Assembly: GCA_964567475.1 (NCBI GenBank)
Contig: CAZMMV010000003.1
Coordinates: 1 to 60,931 of the forward strand
Source of the DNA: CAZMMV01 sp964567475
GTDB lineage: Bacteria > Bacillota > Clostridia > Tissierellales > Tissierellaceae
Length of the DNA: 60,931 bases
Reading direction: 5' to 3'
This document shows positions 17,506-25,742 of this stretch, piece by piece (position 1 is the stretch's first letter; every line of letters begins with the position of its first letter). The notes under the pieces are model-generated. The model was not told the DNA's origin. It made no database searches and was given only the letters and a program-made list of their open reading frames with translations. Position numbers and translations under genes: made by a program.

Positions 17506-18651
17506 ATGAGTAAACTAGATTTAATTGCAACTGCTACATTTGGTTTAGAAGCAGTTGTAAAAAGAGAGTTAATAAACTTAGGATATAATGATTTAAAAGT
17601 AGAAAATGGTAAGGTCACATTTTCAGCAAGTGAAAAGGATATACCTAGGGCTAATTATTGGTTAAGGGTAGCTGATAGGGTTCTAGTTAAAATAGGAGAA
17701 TTTAAGGCATTTAGTTTTGATGAGTTGTTTGAGAAAACAAAGGCATTGCCATGGGATGAATGGATACCAGAGGATGCTAATTTTATAATAGAGGGTAAAA
17801 GTATAAACTCAACATTATATAGTATATCGGATTGTCAGAGAATAGTAGAAAAAGCAATAGTAGAAAAGTTAAAGACAAAATATGATGTAACTTGGTTTGA
17901 AAAGACTGGAGCAAAATATACTATAGAAGTAGCTTTATTAAAAGATGTAGCTACTTTAACTATAGATACTTCTGGAGATGGACTACACAAAAGAGGATAT
18001 AGAGAGAGACAGGGAGAAGCACCTATAAAGGAAACTTTAGCGGCTGCTATGATATTGTTAAGCTTTTGGAATAAAGAAAGAGTTTTATTTGATCCTTTCT
18101 GTGGTTCAGGAACTATACCAATAGAAGCTGCAATGATAGGAAGAAATATGGCTCCAGGACTTGACCGGAAATTTGCTTCAGAAGAGTGGCCTAGAATTAA
18201 AAAGGAATATTGGAATGAGGCTAAAAAAGAAGCATTTGAAGCTATGGACACAGAAAGCAGGTTAGATATACTTGCATGTGATATAGATAAAAAAGCTATA
18301 CATCGAGCAAGAGACAATGCTGCAAACTTAGGATTGGAAGATGATATTGCTTTTTTTCATAAAGACTTTAGACAAGCAGAACTTAACAATGAATATGGAG
18401 TTATGATAACTAATCCACCTTATGGTGAAAGATTAGGAGAAAAACAAGATATAGCAGAACTTTCCAAGGATTTAGGACTTAAATTTAAAGAATTAGATAC
18501 TTGGTCTACCTATATAATTACTGCTGATGAATCCTTTGAAACACATTATGGAAAAGAAGCAGATAGAAAAAGAAAGCTTTATAACGGTAGAATAAAAGTA
18601 GATTATTATCAATACTACGGACCTAGACCAGATAATAGAGCAAAGCTTTAA
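17506..18651 (+). CDS. THUMP-domain class I SAM-dependent RNA methyltransferase (RlmL/YpsC-like)
   Basis: 381 residues. The N-terminal THUMP region (about 40-155) binds RNA. The C-terminal Rossmann methyltransferase has a SAM motif, FDPFCGSGTIPIEAA, an acidic loop LACDIDKKAIHRARDNA, and the catalytic TNPPYGERLG. The NPPY motif marks N-methylation of a base, and RlmL relatives make m2G in 23S rRNA. ATG follows AGGAGAG. The exact target nucleotide is not shown by the sequence. Confidence 0.92.
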   Translation: MSKLDLIATATFGLEAVVKRELINLGYNDLKVENGKVTFSASEKDIPRANYWLRVADRVLVKIGEFKAFSFDELFEKTKALPWDEWIPEDANFIIEGKSINSTLYSISDCQRIVEKAIVEKLKTKYDVTWFEKTGAKYTIEVALLKDVATLTIDTSGDGLHKRGYRERQGEAPIKETLAAAMILLSFWNKERVLFDPFCGSGTIPIEAAMIGRNMAPGLDRKFASEEWPRIKKEYWNEAKKEAFEAMDTESRLDILACDIDKKAIHRARDNAANLGLEDDIAFFHKDFRQAELNNEYGVMITNPPYGERLGEKQDIAELSKDLGLKFKELDTWSTYIITADESFETHYGKEADRKRKLYNGRIKVDYYQYYGPRPDNRAKL

Positions 18652-18802
18652 TTTTCAATTAAAGTGAAAATGTTTGATAAATAAACTAAGTGACTTATAC
18701 TGATATAAGGATTAGTATTTAAACTTAATTGAATAGGGCAAGGATCTTAGTTTTTAATAAAAAATTTAAATTTGCCTAAGGGGCATATAAGGAGGAAATA
18801 AA

Positions 18803-19330
18803 ATGAATATATATACAAAAACAGGTGACAAGGGTAAAACTAGTTTATTTGATAATAAAAGAGTGTTTAAGGATGATGCTAGAGTAGAGGCCTATGGAAC
18901 TGTAGATGAATTAGGTGCTTTTATGGGTTTAGCTAAAAATTATGTAGAAGATAAGGAAATGTTTGAATATATTTGCAATATACAAAATAAGTTATTTACA
19001 GTTGCAGCTGTTTTAGCTACGGAGGATTCTTCAAAGATAAAACATAGTATTGAACAAGAAGATATAGATTCTTTAGAAAAAATAATTGATATTTATATGG
19101 GTAGGCTTGGAAATCCTACAGGTTTTATAATTAATGGTTCAGGTAAAAAATCAGGACATCTTCATATTGCAAGAACAGTATGTAGACGAGCAGAGAGAAG
19201 AATTATTACTTTATCTGGAATTGCAGATATAAATCCATTGGTTATAAAATATGTAAATAGATTATCAGATGTATTATATGCTATGGCTAGATATACTGAA
19301 GAAAAAGAAACAAGTGTAGAGTATAAATAA
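18803..19330 (+). CDS. ATP:cob(I)alamin adenosyltransferase, PduO type
   Basis: Transfers the 5'-deoxyadenosyl group from ATP to cob(I)alamin. PduO/MMAB features: N-terminal IYTKTGDKGKTSLFDNKRV ATP loop, VEAYGTVDELGAFMGL, and the helical RTVCRRAERRIITL and YVNRLSDVLYAMAR segments. 175 residues is typical. The product, adenosylcobalamin, is the cofactor for the mutase at 46353. GGAGG precedes the ATG. The 150-base leader shows no cobalamin riboswitch that I can recognise. Confidence 0.95.
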   Translation: MNIYTKTGDKGKTSLFDNKRVFKDDARVEAYGTVDELGAFMGLAKNYVEDKEMFEYICNIQNKLFTVAAVLATEDSSKIKHSIEQEDIDSLEKIIDIYMGRLGNPTGFIINGSGKKSGHLHIARTVCRRAERRIITLSGIADINPLVIKYVNRLSDVLYAMARYTEEKETSVEYK

Positions 19331-19340
19331 CTTTAAATAT

Positions 19341-19395
19341 AAGTCTGGTAAATTAATAAAAAATTCTGCAAATTTTTTTATTAAAAGATGGACTT
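19341..19395 (+). other. A/T hairpin in the gap before the PAS phosphatase gene
   Basis: AAGTC (19341-19345) and GACTT (19391-19395) flank an inner A/T stem around TTAATAAAAAATT. It could end the adenosyltransferase transcript, although the T run lies inside the stem. The rest of the 204-base gap shows nothing I can name. Confidence 0.4.
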
Positions 19396-19534
19396 TATCA
19401 GAGTAAAGTTATAAAATGTATATAAGTGTATGGAAATATATTGAAAAGTGTTGTAATATATAATAAATAAGACTAAGTTTATAAAGATATTTTCTTATAC
19501 ATTTAAATACAAATAAAGAAATGTAGGTGATGTC

Positions 19535-20659
19535 ATGCTAAATAGTGAATATTTAAATTACATTGAAGATAAAATAGAAGAAAAGAGTACGTTAAATTAT
19601 CATGTATTGGAGAGCATGGCTGATTGGGTTAGAGTTATCGATAAAAAAGGAAATATTATATATGCAAATAAAACTATGAAGAAGGCACTGGGCAACGATA
19701 TTGTTGGCAAGAAATGCTATACTTGTTATGGCCAAGAAGACCCTTGCAACTTTTGTATTACAGAGAGAACCATAACAACTGGAGAAATTGTTCAAAAAGA
19801 ACAAATAATTTATGGTAAGTATTTTTCAATAAAATCTTCTCCAGTTACAAACTCAAATGGCCAAATTTATGCAGCAGTAGAAGTCTTTAGGGATGTAAGC
19901 AGAGAAAGAAAATTAGAGTTAGAATTAATTAAAAAGAATAAGAAAATGAGAATAGATTTAGGATTTGCAAGAAAGATTCAAGAAAAGATCTTACCTGAAA
20001 AGGGTAAAATTAATAATTTATCCTTTGACTATATATATAATCCTTCAGAAATGTTGAGTGGAGATATGTTTGATGTCTTTAACATAGATGAGAATAATGT
20101 GGGTATATATATATCAGATGTGTCAGGTCATGGGGTAGCAGCTTCTATGACTACTATGTTTATAAGACAAACTATGAGATCTATAAAGGATGAAATATTA
20201 AATCCAGCTTGTGCATTAACTGAATTACACAAGAGATTTAAGGATTTAAATTTGGAAGTAGATAAATATTTTACAATATTTTATGGAGTATTTAATAAAT
20301 TAACCTATGAATTTAAATATGCAAATGCTGGTCATAATTGTATTCCTATAAAATATAATGATAATAGTATAGAACTGTTAAAGGTAAAAGGATATCCAAT
20401 TGTTCTTCTTTTTGAAGAGATTAAATATGAAAGCAAAAGTATCCAATTACAAAAAAAGGACAAGTTGTTATTTTATACAGATGGTATAACTGAAATGAAA
20501 AATAGAGATAATATTGAATTTGGGGTTGATGGTGTTAAAAATTTGATTGAAAACAAGAAAAATATTACACTTTCAGAGATGGAAGAAGTAATAATTGATT
20601 ATAGCTGGGGCGAGCAGGAGGACGATTTTGCAATGGTTCTCGTTGAAGTAAACAAATAA
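19535..20659 (+). CDS. PAS domain-containing PP2C (SpoIIE/RsbU-type) serine phosphatase
   Basis: 374 residues. Residues about 20-130 form a PAS sensor domain (MADWVRVIDKKGNIIYANKTM). It carries four cysteines, C61, C64, C71 and C74 (CYTCYGQEDPCNFC), which could bind a metal or Fe-S centre or sense redox. A short coiled linker leads to a SpoIIE-type PP2C domain (about 165-374). Its metal-binding aspartates lie in SGDMFDVF, YISDVSGHGVAASM, LFYTDGITEMKN and the final DDFAMVLVEV. Such proteins dephosphorylate anti-sigma antagonists. No partner switch genes are adjacent. ATG follows GTAGGTGATG. Confidence 0.88.
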   Translation: MLNSEYLNYIEDKIEEKSTLNYHVLESMADWVRVIDKKGNIIYANKTMKKALGNDIVGKKCYTCYGQEDPCNFCITERTITTGEIVQKEQIIYGKYFSIKSSPVTNSNGQIYAAVEVFRDVSRERKLELELIKKNKKMRIDLGFARKIQEKILPEKGKINNLSFDYIYNPSEMLSGDMFDVFNIDENNVGIYISDVSGHGVAASMTTMFIRQTMRSIKDEILNPACALTELHKRFKDLNLEVDKYFTIFYGVFNKLTYEFKYANAGHNCIPIKYNDNSIELLKVKGYPIVLLFEEIKYESKSIQLQKKDKLLFYTDGITEMKNRDNIEFGVDGVKNLIENKKNITLSEMEEVIIDYSWGEQEDDFAMVLVEVNK

Positions 20660-20691
20660 AAATCTGAATATTATACAATGTTCAGATTTTT
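20658..20691 (+). terminator. Terminator after the PAS phosphatase gene
   Basis: An 11-bp perfect stem (AAAAATCTGAA / TTCAGATTTTT) overlaps the stop codon and is followed by ATTTATATT. Confidence 0.8.
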
Positions 20692-20716
20692 ATTTATATT
20701 TAATTTAGCCAGATTA

Positions 20717-20745
20717 TTGCTTTATTGGAGAATATTTGATATAAT
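20717..20745 (+). promoter_or_regulatory. Sigma-A promoter of crt-hbd
   Basis: TTGCTT (20717-20722) and TATAAT (20740-20745), 17-base spacer, 101 bases before the crt start. Confidence 0.6.
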
Positions 20746-20753
20746 ATTAACAA

Positions 20754-20779
20754 GCTAGTAAATAGTGCTAGCAAATAGT
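20754..20779 (+). repeat. Tandem 13-bp repeat just downstream of the crt promoter
   Basis: GCTAGTAAATAGT is followed at once by GCTAGCAAATAGT (12 of 13 bases equal). It begins nine bases after the -10 element, so it covers the start of transcription and could be a repressor site. Confidence 0.65.
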
Positions 20780-20845
20780 ATATATTAATAAGTGGTAATA
20801 TTATTTTCTATTAAATAAAATATGTTATGAAGAGGAGATGGTTTT

Positions 20846-21625
20846 TTGGGCTCAGATAATGTAATATTTAAAAAGAAAGAAAATGTTGCAATCCTATCTA
20901 TCAATAGGCCAAAAGCAATGAATGCTTTAAATACAGAGTTATTAAAAGATTTAGATTGTGCTATTGATAAAGTTATTGCAGACGATGAGGTTTATGTAGT
21001 TGTTTTAACTGGAGAGGGAAAAGCATTTGTTGCAGGTGCAGACATAGGCGAAATGAAAGATATGGATACTATAGCAGCAAGAGAATTTGCAGATGTAGGT
21101 TCAGGCGTATTCAGAAAGATTGAATTAATGGAAAAACCTGTTATAGCTGCAATTAATGGCTTCGCATTAGGCGGAGGTTGTGAACTTTCCATGTGCTGTG
21201 ATATTAGGATAGCAAGTGATAAGGCAAAGTTTGGTCAACCAGAAGTAGGATTAGGAATTACACCTGGATTCTCAGGTACTCAAAGACTTACTAGATTGGT
21301 AGGAAGTGGTAGAGCAAAAGAGTTAATACTTACTACTGATATTATTAAAGCAGATGAGGCTTATAGAATTGGGTTAGTAAATAAAGTAGTATCAAGTGAA
21401 GAACTTATGGATACTACAATGAAAATGGCTAATAAAATAGCTTCTAATGCGCAACTAGCAGTAAGATACGCTTTAGATGCAATAAATAGAGGTGGAGAAG
21501 TAGATTTAGATACTGGCATATCAATAGAAAAGAATTTATTTGGATTATGTTTTGCAAGTGAAGACCAAAAGGAAGGTATGGCAGCGTTTTTAGAAAAACG
21601 TAAGCCTAACTATAAATTAAAATAA
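20846..21625 (+). CDS. crt: Short-chain enoyl-CoA hydratase (crotonase)
   Basis: Hydrates crotonyl-CoA to 3-hydroxybutyryl-CoA, or the reverse. Crotonase-fold motifs: VAGADIGEMKDMD (oxyanion hole), NGFALGGGCELSMCCDIRIAS with the catalytic Glu region, and FGQPEVGLGITPGFSGTQRL with the second catalytic Glu. 259 residues is typical. The start is TTG, after GAGGAG. It forms a two-gene unit with hbd, 27 bases apart. The thiolase, butyryl-CoA dehydrogenase and etf genes that usually accompany it are not nearby. Confidence 0.95.
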   Translation: MGSDNVIFKKKENVAILSINRPKAMNALNTELLKDLDCAIDKVIADDEVYVVVLTGEGKAFVAGADIGEMKDMDTIAAREFADVGSGVFRKIELMEKPVIAAINGFALGGGCELSMCCDIRIASDKAKFGQPEVGLGITPGFSGTQRLTRLVGSGRAKELILTTDIIKADEAYRIGLVNKVVSSEELMDTTMKMANKIASNAQLAVRYALDAINRGGEVDLDTGISIEKNLFGLCFASEDQKEGMAAFLEKRKPNYKLK

Positions 21626-21652
21626 TCATATAAAAAAATTCGGAGGTGCGGT

Positions 21653-22498
21653 ATGAAAATAGGTATATTAGGTAGAGGAACTATGGCTTGTGGTATTATT
21701 CAATTATTTGCAGAGAATGGTTATGAAACAGCAGTATGGGTTAGAAATATTGATAAGGATAATCCAAGAGCCAGCATTAGTTCAATAGAAAAGTTTTTAA
21801 GTAAGTCAGTTAAAAAAGAAAAGATTACTAAGGAAGATATGGATAAGACATTAAATAATATTTCCTTAACTACATCTTATGCTGATTTAAAAGATTGTGA
21901 TTTAATAATTGAAGCTATAGCTGAAGACATGGCAATAAAAAAAGATGTATTTGGTCAATTAGATGAGCTTTGTAAAGAAAACACAATATTTGCTACAAAC
22001 ACTTCATCTTTATCTATTACTGAAATGGCAGCTGCAACTAATAGGCCAGATAAAGTAATTGGAATGCATTTCTTTAATCCAGTTGCATTTATGAAATTAG
22101 TAGAAGTAACTAAAGGAATATCTACTTCAGATGAAACTAAGGATCTTATTATGGAGTTATCTAAAAAAGTAGGAAAAACTCCAGTAGAAGTAGAAGAAGC
22201 ACCAGGATTCATAGTTAATAGAATCTTAATACCATTGGTAAACGAAGGTATAGGAATATATGCAGAAGGTTATGCATTAGCAGAAGATGTTGATAAAGCA
22301 ATGAAACTAGGTGCAAATCATCCTATGGGACCATTGGAGTTAGGAGATTTAATAGGTTTAGACGTATGTTTAGCAATTATGGACGTACTATATGTAGAAT
22401 TTGGAGATTCTAAATATAGAGCTCACCCTCTTCTTAGAAAGATGGTTAGAGGCGGATTATTAGGAAGAAAAACTAAGAAAGGTTTCTTCGAATATTAA
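21653..22498 (+). CDS. hbd: 3-hydroxybutyryl-CoA dehydrogenase
   Basis: NAD(P)-dependent oxidoreductase that interconverts acetoacetyl-CoA and 3-hydroxybutyryl-CoA. The N-terminal dinucleotide fold is GRGTMACGI, which keeps GxGxxxxG but differs from the common GAGTMGSGI. Other motifs: ATNTSSLSITEMA, the active-site GMHFFNPVAFMKLVE, EAPGFIVNRIL and the final LLGRKTKKGFFEY. 281 residues, ATG after GGAGG. It works with crt in butyrate-type fermentation or in fatty or amino-acid CoA degradation. Confidence 0.96.
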   Translation: MKIGILGRGTMACGIIQLFAENGYETAVWVRNIDKDNPRASISSIEKFLSKSVKKEKITKEDMDKTLNNISLTTSYADLKDCDLIIEAIAEDMAIKKDVFGQLDELCKENTIFATNTSSLSITEMAAATNRPDKVIGMHFFNPVAFMKLVEVTKGISTSDETKDLIMELSKKVGKTPVEVEEAPGFIVNRILIPLVNEGIGIYAEGYALAEDVDKAMKLGANHPMGPLELGDLIGLDVCLAIMDVLYVEFGDSKYRAHPLLRKMVRGGLLGRKTKKGFFEY

Positions 22499-22520
22499 TT
22501 AAAATTTAATATTAATAAAA

Positions 22521-22550
22521 CAAAAGCAATGGACTTGTCCATTGCTTTTG
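22521..22550 (+). terminator. Terminator of crt-hbd
   Basis: A 14-bp perfect stem (CAAAAGCAATGGAC / GTCCATTGCTTTTG) with a TT loop. The T run is inside the right arm. Confidence 0.85.
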
Positions 22551-22610
22551 TATTATAAAAGATAGATTGGTTACAATAAACTTATAAAATTACTTGAAAG
22601 GCTGATTTTC

Positions 22611-23612
22611 ATGAAGAATTTTTTTAAAGTTTTTATTGTATCATCTATCTTTTTTTTCATTGCTGTTTATATAGGCATAAATTCGTATATACAGGAAAAA
22701 AATATAGAACTAGAGAATAATATGGGATTTGGATTTAATGAAAATATAAATATAGCAAAGAAAATCATAAAAAAATTTGAAGTAGAATCAAAGGAAGTAG
22801 AAAGCTATTCTAGTCTAGAAGAAGCAGTAGAAAAAAGTAAAAAGATAAATGTACTGATAGTAGGAATGGAAAATGTAAGGACAGATACAATAATTGTAGC
22901 AAACTTTTGTCCAGATAGTAAAAAGGTAAATCTAATTAGTATTCCTAGGGATACATATATTCATCGAAAGGGTTATGACGGAGCAGAACAAAGAAAGATA
23001 AATAGTGTCAATGGAGCTCATGGTATTGAAGGTGTAAAAAAGACTGCATCATATATACTAGATGATATTCCTATACACTATCATGTTATATTAGATTATA
23101 ATGGAGTAAAAAAGATAATTGATGAAATAGGAGGAGTAGAAGTAGAAGTGCCATTTCATATGAAATATAATGATATGTATTCTAAACCGCCACTTAATAT
23201 TGATATTCCTCCTGGGAAAAGAACATTAAATGGTAAAGAATCCTTAGACTTTTTAAGATATAGAATTGGCAACAACAAAAAAAATGGTTATGTAGATGGA
23301 GACATAGGAAGAATAAGGACCCAACAAGAGTTTATAAGCTCATTCATGGGTAAAGCTAAGGGCGATATGATAAAAGTCCTTAAAGAAGGCATTAAACAGG
23401 TTAAAACAGACTTCACTACCATAGAACTGTTGAGTTATGGAAGGAAAGCCATAGGAATGAATAATGATGACTTGGAATTAATGATTTTACCTGGGAATTC
23501 TGAGTTTAAAAATATAAACAAAAGAATATTATCTTATTACATTTATGATAAAGCTGAAGTTACTAAATTAGTAAATAAAATATATAATGTAAAAGACGAG
23601 TATAAAAAATAA
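22611..23612 (+). CDS. LytR-CpsA-Psr (LCP) family cell-wall ligase
   Basis: Membrane-anchored transferase of 333 residues with one N-terminal transmembrane helix (about 5-27), the rest extracellular. The LCP domain shows LIVGMENVRTDTIIVA, ISIPRDTYI, KINSVNGAHG, GKRTLNGKESLDFLRYR and DIGRIRTQQEFI; the Asp and Arg residues bind the polyprenyl phosphate. Members attach teichoic acids or other glycopolymers to peptidoglycan. The RBS is weak (AAAGGCTG). It is convergent with murC. Confidence 0.93.
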   Translation: MKNFFKVFIVSSIFFFIAVYIGINSYIQEKNIELENNMGFGFNENINIAKKIIKKFEVESKEVESYSSLEEAVEKSKKINVLIVGMENVRTDTIIVANFCPDSKKVNLISIPRDTYIHRKGYDGAEQRKINSVNGAHGIEGVKKTASYILDDIPIHYHVILDYNGVKKIIDEIGGVEVEVPFHMKYNDMYSKPPLNIDIPPGKRTLNGKESLDFLRYRIGNNKKNGYVDGDIGRIRTQQEFISSFMGKAKGDMIKVLKEGIKQVKTDFTTIELLSYGRKAIGMNNDDLELMILPGNSEFKNINKRILSYYIYDKAEVTKLVNKIYNVKDEYKK

Positions 23613-23634
23613 AAGGAGAAAAAATTCTCCTTTT
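23611..23634. terminator. Terminator between the LCP gene and murC
   Basis: A 10-bp perfect stem (AAAAGGAGAA / TTCTCCTTTT) followed by ATTTTT on the plus strand. The minus-strand side also has A/T flanks and may serve murC. Confidence 0.85.
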
Positions 23635-23639
23635 ATTTT

Positions 23640-25043
23640 TTATACTGCTGCCTTTTCCTTATCCTTTTTTAGTATATCTTCGCCCACTAAAGAAATATTT
23701 CCTGCACCCATTGTAATGATTATATCATTTTCTTTAACGTTGTTTTTCAAATAATTTTCAATTTCTTTAAAGGTTTTAAGATAAATTGCATCTAATCCTT
23801 TTTCTATTATTGCATTTCTTAAATCTTTTGAATGTACTATTCCATTGTCTTTTTCTCTTGCTGCATAAATATCTGTTATTATAATTTTATCTGCCCCATT
23901 AAAAGATTCAGCAAAATTATTAAATAATAATTTTGTTCTAGTAAATGTATGAGGTTGAAAAACACAATATATATTTCCAGTATTAGAACTTTGTAAAGCA
24001 TCTAATGTAGCTTTGATTTCAGTTGGATGGTGTGCATAGTCATCAATTATTTTAACGCCATTATAATAACCCTTAAATTCTAATCGTCTATGAACTCCAT
24101 TGTAACGAGAAATATTTTTTTGTATATCTTCCATAGGTATGCCATGTAGATGAGCTGCTACAATACTAGCCATAGAATTATAAATATTATGTTTTCCCAT
24201 TACATTTAATTGAATATTATAAGATCCATGTCCTTTAATATTTAATGTATAAGATGAAAATCCATTAGTAGCAAGTTTAATTTCTTCTGCTCTATAGTCA
24301 CAGTCCTTATTAAGACCAAAGGTATATATTTTTGCTTTAGTATTTTCTATAACCTTTTGAGCACCTGGATCATCAGAATTGATAATTAAACAGCTATCTT
24401 CACTTAAATTTTTTCCATACTGCACAAAGGTGTTTAAGATATGTTCCATACTTTTAAAATAATCTAGATGATCTTCATCTATATTTAGAATAATTGCCAT
24501 TGTAGGAAAGTATTTCAATATATTTCCTTTATATTCACATGCTTCTGTAAGTATAAAATCATTTGAACCTAGTTTTACATTGCCACCAATTTCATCTAAT
24601 TGACCACCTAAGAGGATAGTAGGATTTAAACTAGAGGGATTTAATATTGTAGATAACATGCTTGTAGTAGTAGTTTTTCCATGAGTTCCTGATACTGCAA
24701 TAGAATTTTTATAATTTTTCATCAATGCACCTAAAAAGGTAGCCCTATCTACTAAAGGAATTCCATCTTTTTTAGCCTTTTTAAGCTCTGGATTGTCCTG
24801 TGGTATTGCATCTGTATAAATAACTAAATCTGCATTATTTACATTTTTTTCACTATGGTTTATGTAAATTTTTGCACCTAGATTTTCAAGTCTATTTATT
24901 ATTAAGCTATCCGTTGTATCTGAGCCAGTAACCTTACAACCTTGATTTATAAGGATTTCAGCTAATCCACTCATAGATATGCCGCCTATTCCTATAAAAT
25001 GAATTTGAGAATATTTATTATTGCTTATAGAGAATTCAAACAT
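23640..25043 (-). CDS. murC: UDP-N-acetylmuramate-L-alanine ligase
   Basis: Adds L-alanine to UDP-MurNAc with ATP, the first peptide step of peptidoglycan synthesis. Motifs: IHFIGIGGISMSGLAEIL (UDP-binding Rossmann), the ATP loop SGTHGKTTTTSML, NIDEDHLDYF, and DDYAHHPTEI in the C-terminal domain. 467 residues is typical. It stands alone on the minus strand, divergent from spoVG, with GGAGGC upstream of the ATG. Confidence 0.97.
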   Translation of the reverse strand: MFEFSISNNKYSQIHFIGIGGISMSGLAEILINQGCKVTGSDTTDSLIINRLENLGAKIYINHSEKNVNNADLVIYTDAIPQDNPELKKAKKDGIPLVDRATFLGALMKNYKNSIAVSGTHGKTTTTSMLSTILNPSSLNPTILLGGQLDEIGGNVKLGSNDFILTEACEYKGNILKYFPTMAIILNIDEDHLDYFKSMEHILNTFVQYGKNLSEDSCLIINSDDPGAQKVIENTKAKIYTFGLNKDCDYRAEEIKLATNGFSSYTLNIKGHGSYNIQLNVMGKHNIYNSMASIVAAHLHGIPMEDIQKNISRYNGVHRRLEFKGYYNGVKIIDDYAHHPTEIKATLDALQSSNTGNIYCVFQPHTFTRTKLLFNNFAESFNGADKIIITDIYAAREKDNGIVHSKDLRNAIIEKGLDAIYLKTFKEIENYLKNNVKENDIIITMGAGNISLVGEDILKKDKEKAAV

Positions 25044-25246
25044 TAGATTGCCTCCTAAATTTTAATTGTTTCTTATATTATTATTGCCAATATATATTTT
25101 AATATTATTTTATTCTAAATTTATTAAATTGTCACTGATAGATTATATCACAATGAAAAAATAATTAAAGTCTTATATAATTATTATGTAAATTATATAC
25201 AATTTATATATATAAATATAAAGATAAAGTATTTTCAAAAAAAAAA

Positions 25247-25273
25247 AGGATTTTCAAAAGTTTTATCGAATAT
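25247..25273 (+). promoter_or_regulatory. Sigma-H promoter of spoVG
   Basis: AGGATTT (25247-25253) and GAATAT (25268-25273) are separated by 14 bases. The B. subtilis spoVG promoter, which uses sigma-H, as I recall it has the same two elements at the same spacing. Confidence 0.75.
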
Positions 25274-25324
25274 ATAAAATATAAGATAATTTTTGACTTA
25301 AATATAAGGATGGTGGATTTGACA

Positions 25325-25615
25325 ATGAAGATTACAGATGTAAGAATTAGAAAAATTTCACAAGAAGGTAAAATGAAAGCTATAGTATCAGTTACTTTCG
25401 ATGATGAGTTTGTGGTACATGATATCAAGGTAATCAATGGACAAAATGGTTTGTTTGTAGCCATGCCTAGTAGACAAATCGCAGATGGGGATTTCAGAGA
25501 TATTGCTCATCCAATTAATGCAAAAACAAGAAAAAAAGTACAAGATGCAATTTTTAGTGAATATGAAAAGGTTTTAGCTTTAGAAGAAAAAAAGACTTTA
25601 GAGTTAACAGTATAA
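25325..25615 (+). CDS. spoVG: Septation/sporulation regulator SpoVG
   Basis: 96-residue nucleic-acid-binding protein that begins MKITDVRIRKI, as in all SpoVG. I choose ATG 25325 over the in-frame ATG 25310, because the latter is part of the RBS region (GGATGGTGG) and adds five residues absent from the family. Core block: VTFDDEFVVHDIKVINGQNGLFVAMPSR, then ADGDFRDIAHPINAKTR. In bacilli it affects asymmetric septation and binds RNA and DNA. It is the first gene of the block that keeps B. subtilis order. Confidence 0.97.
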   Translation: MKITDVRIRKISQEGKMKAIVSVTFDDEFVVHDIKVINGQNGLFVAMPSRQIADGDFRDIAHPINAKTRKKVQDAIFSEYEKVLALEEKKTLELTV

Positions 25616-25635
25616 AAAGAGCTTAGGCTCTTTTT
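25614..25635 (+). terminator. Terminator of spoVG
   Basis: AAAAAGAGC / GCTCTTTTT stem with a four-base loop, followed by further T residues, overlapping the stop codon. Confidence 0.9.
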
Positions 25636-25742
25636 TTTTGAGTTTTTTAAAAAAACTATTGTTTTTTATATGATTTTAGGTAGACTTATAAGAGAAATGC
25701 GATAAAATATGATTGGAAGATAATTTAAGTGAGGTGAAAGAT

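Noticed and set aside
17835..18317. 160-codon antisense frame in the THUMP methyltransferase gene
   Set aside because: No RBS or homology that I can see; the plus-strand gene has clear motifs.
18652..18802. Cobalamin riboswitch before the adenosyltransferase gene
   Set aside because: The leader lacks a recognisable B12-box and is too short for the full fold.
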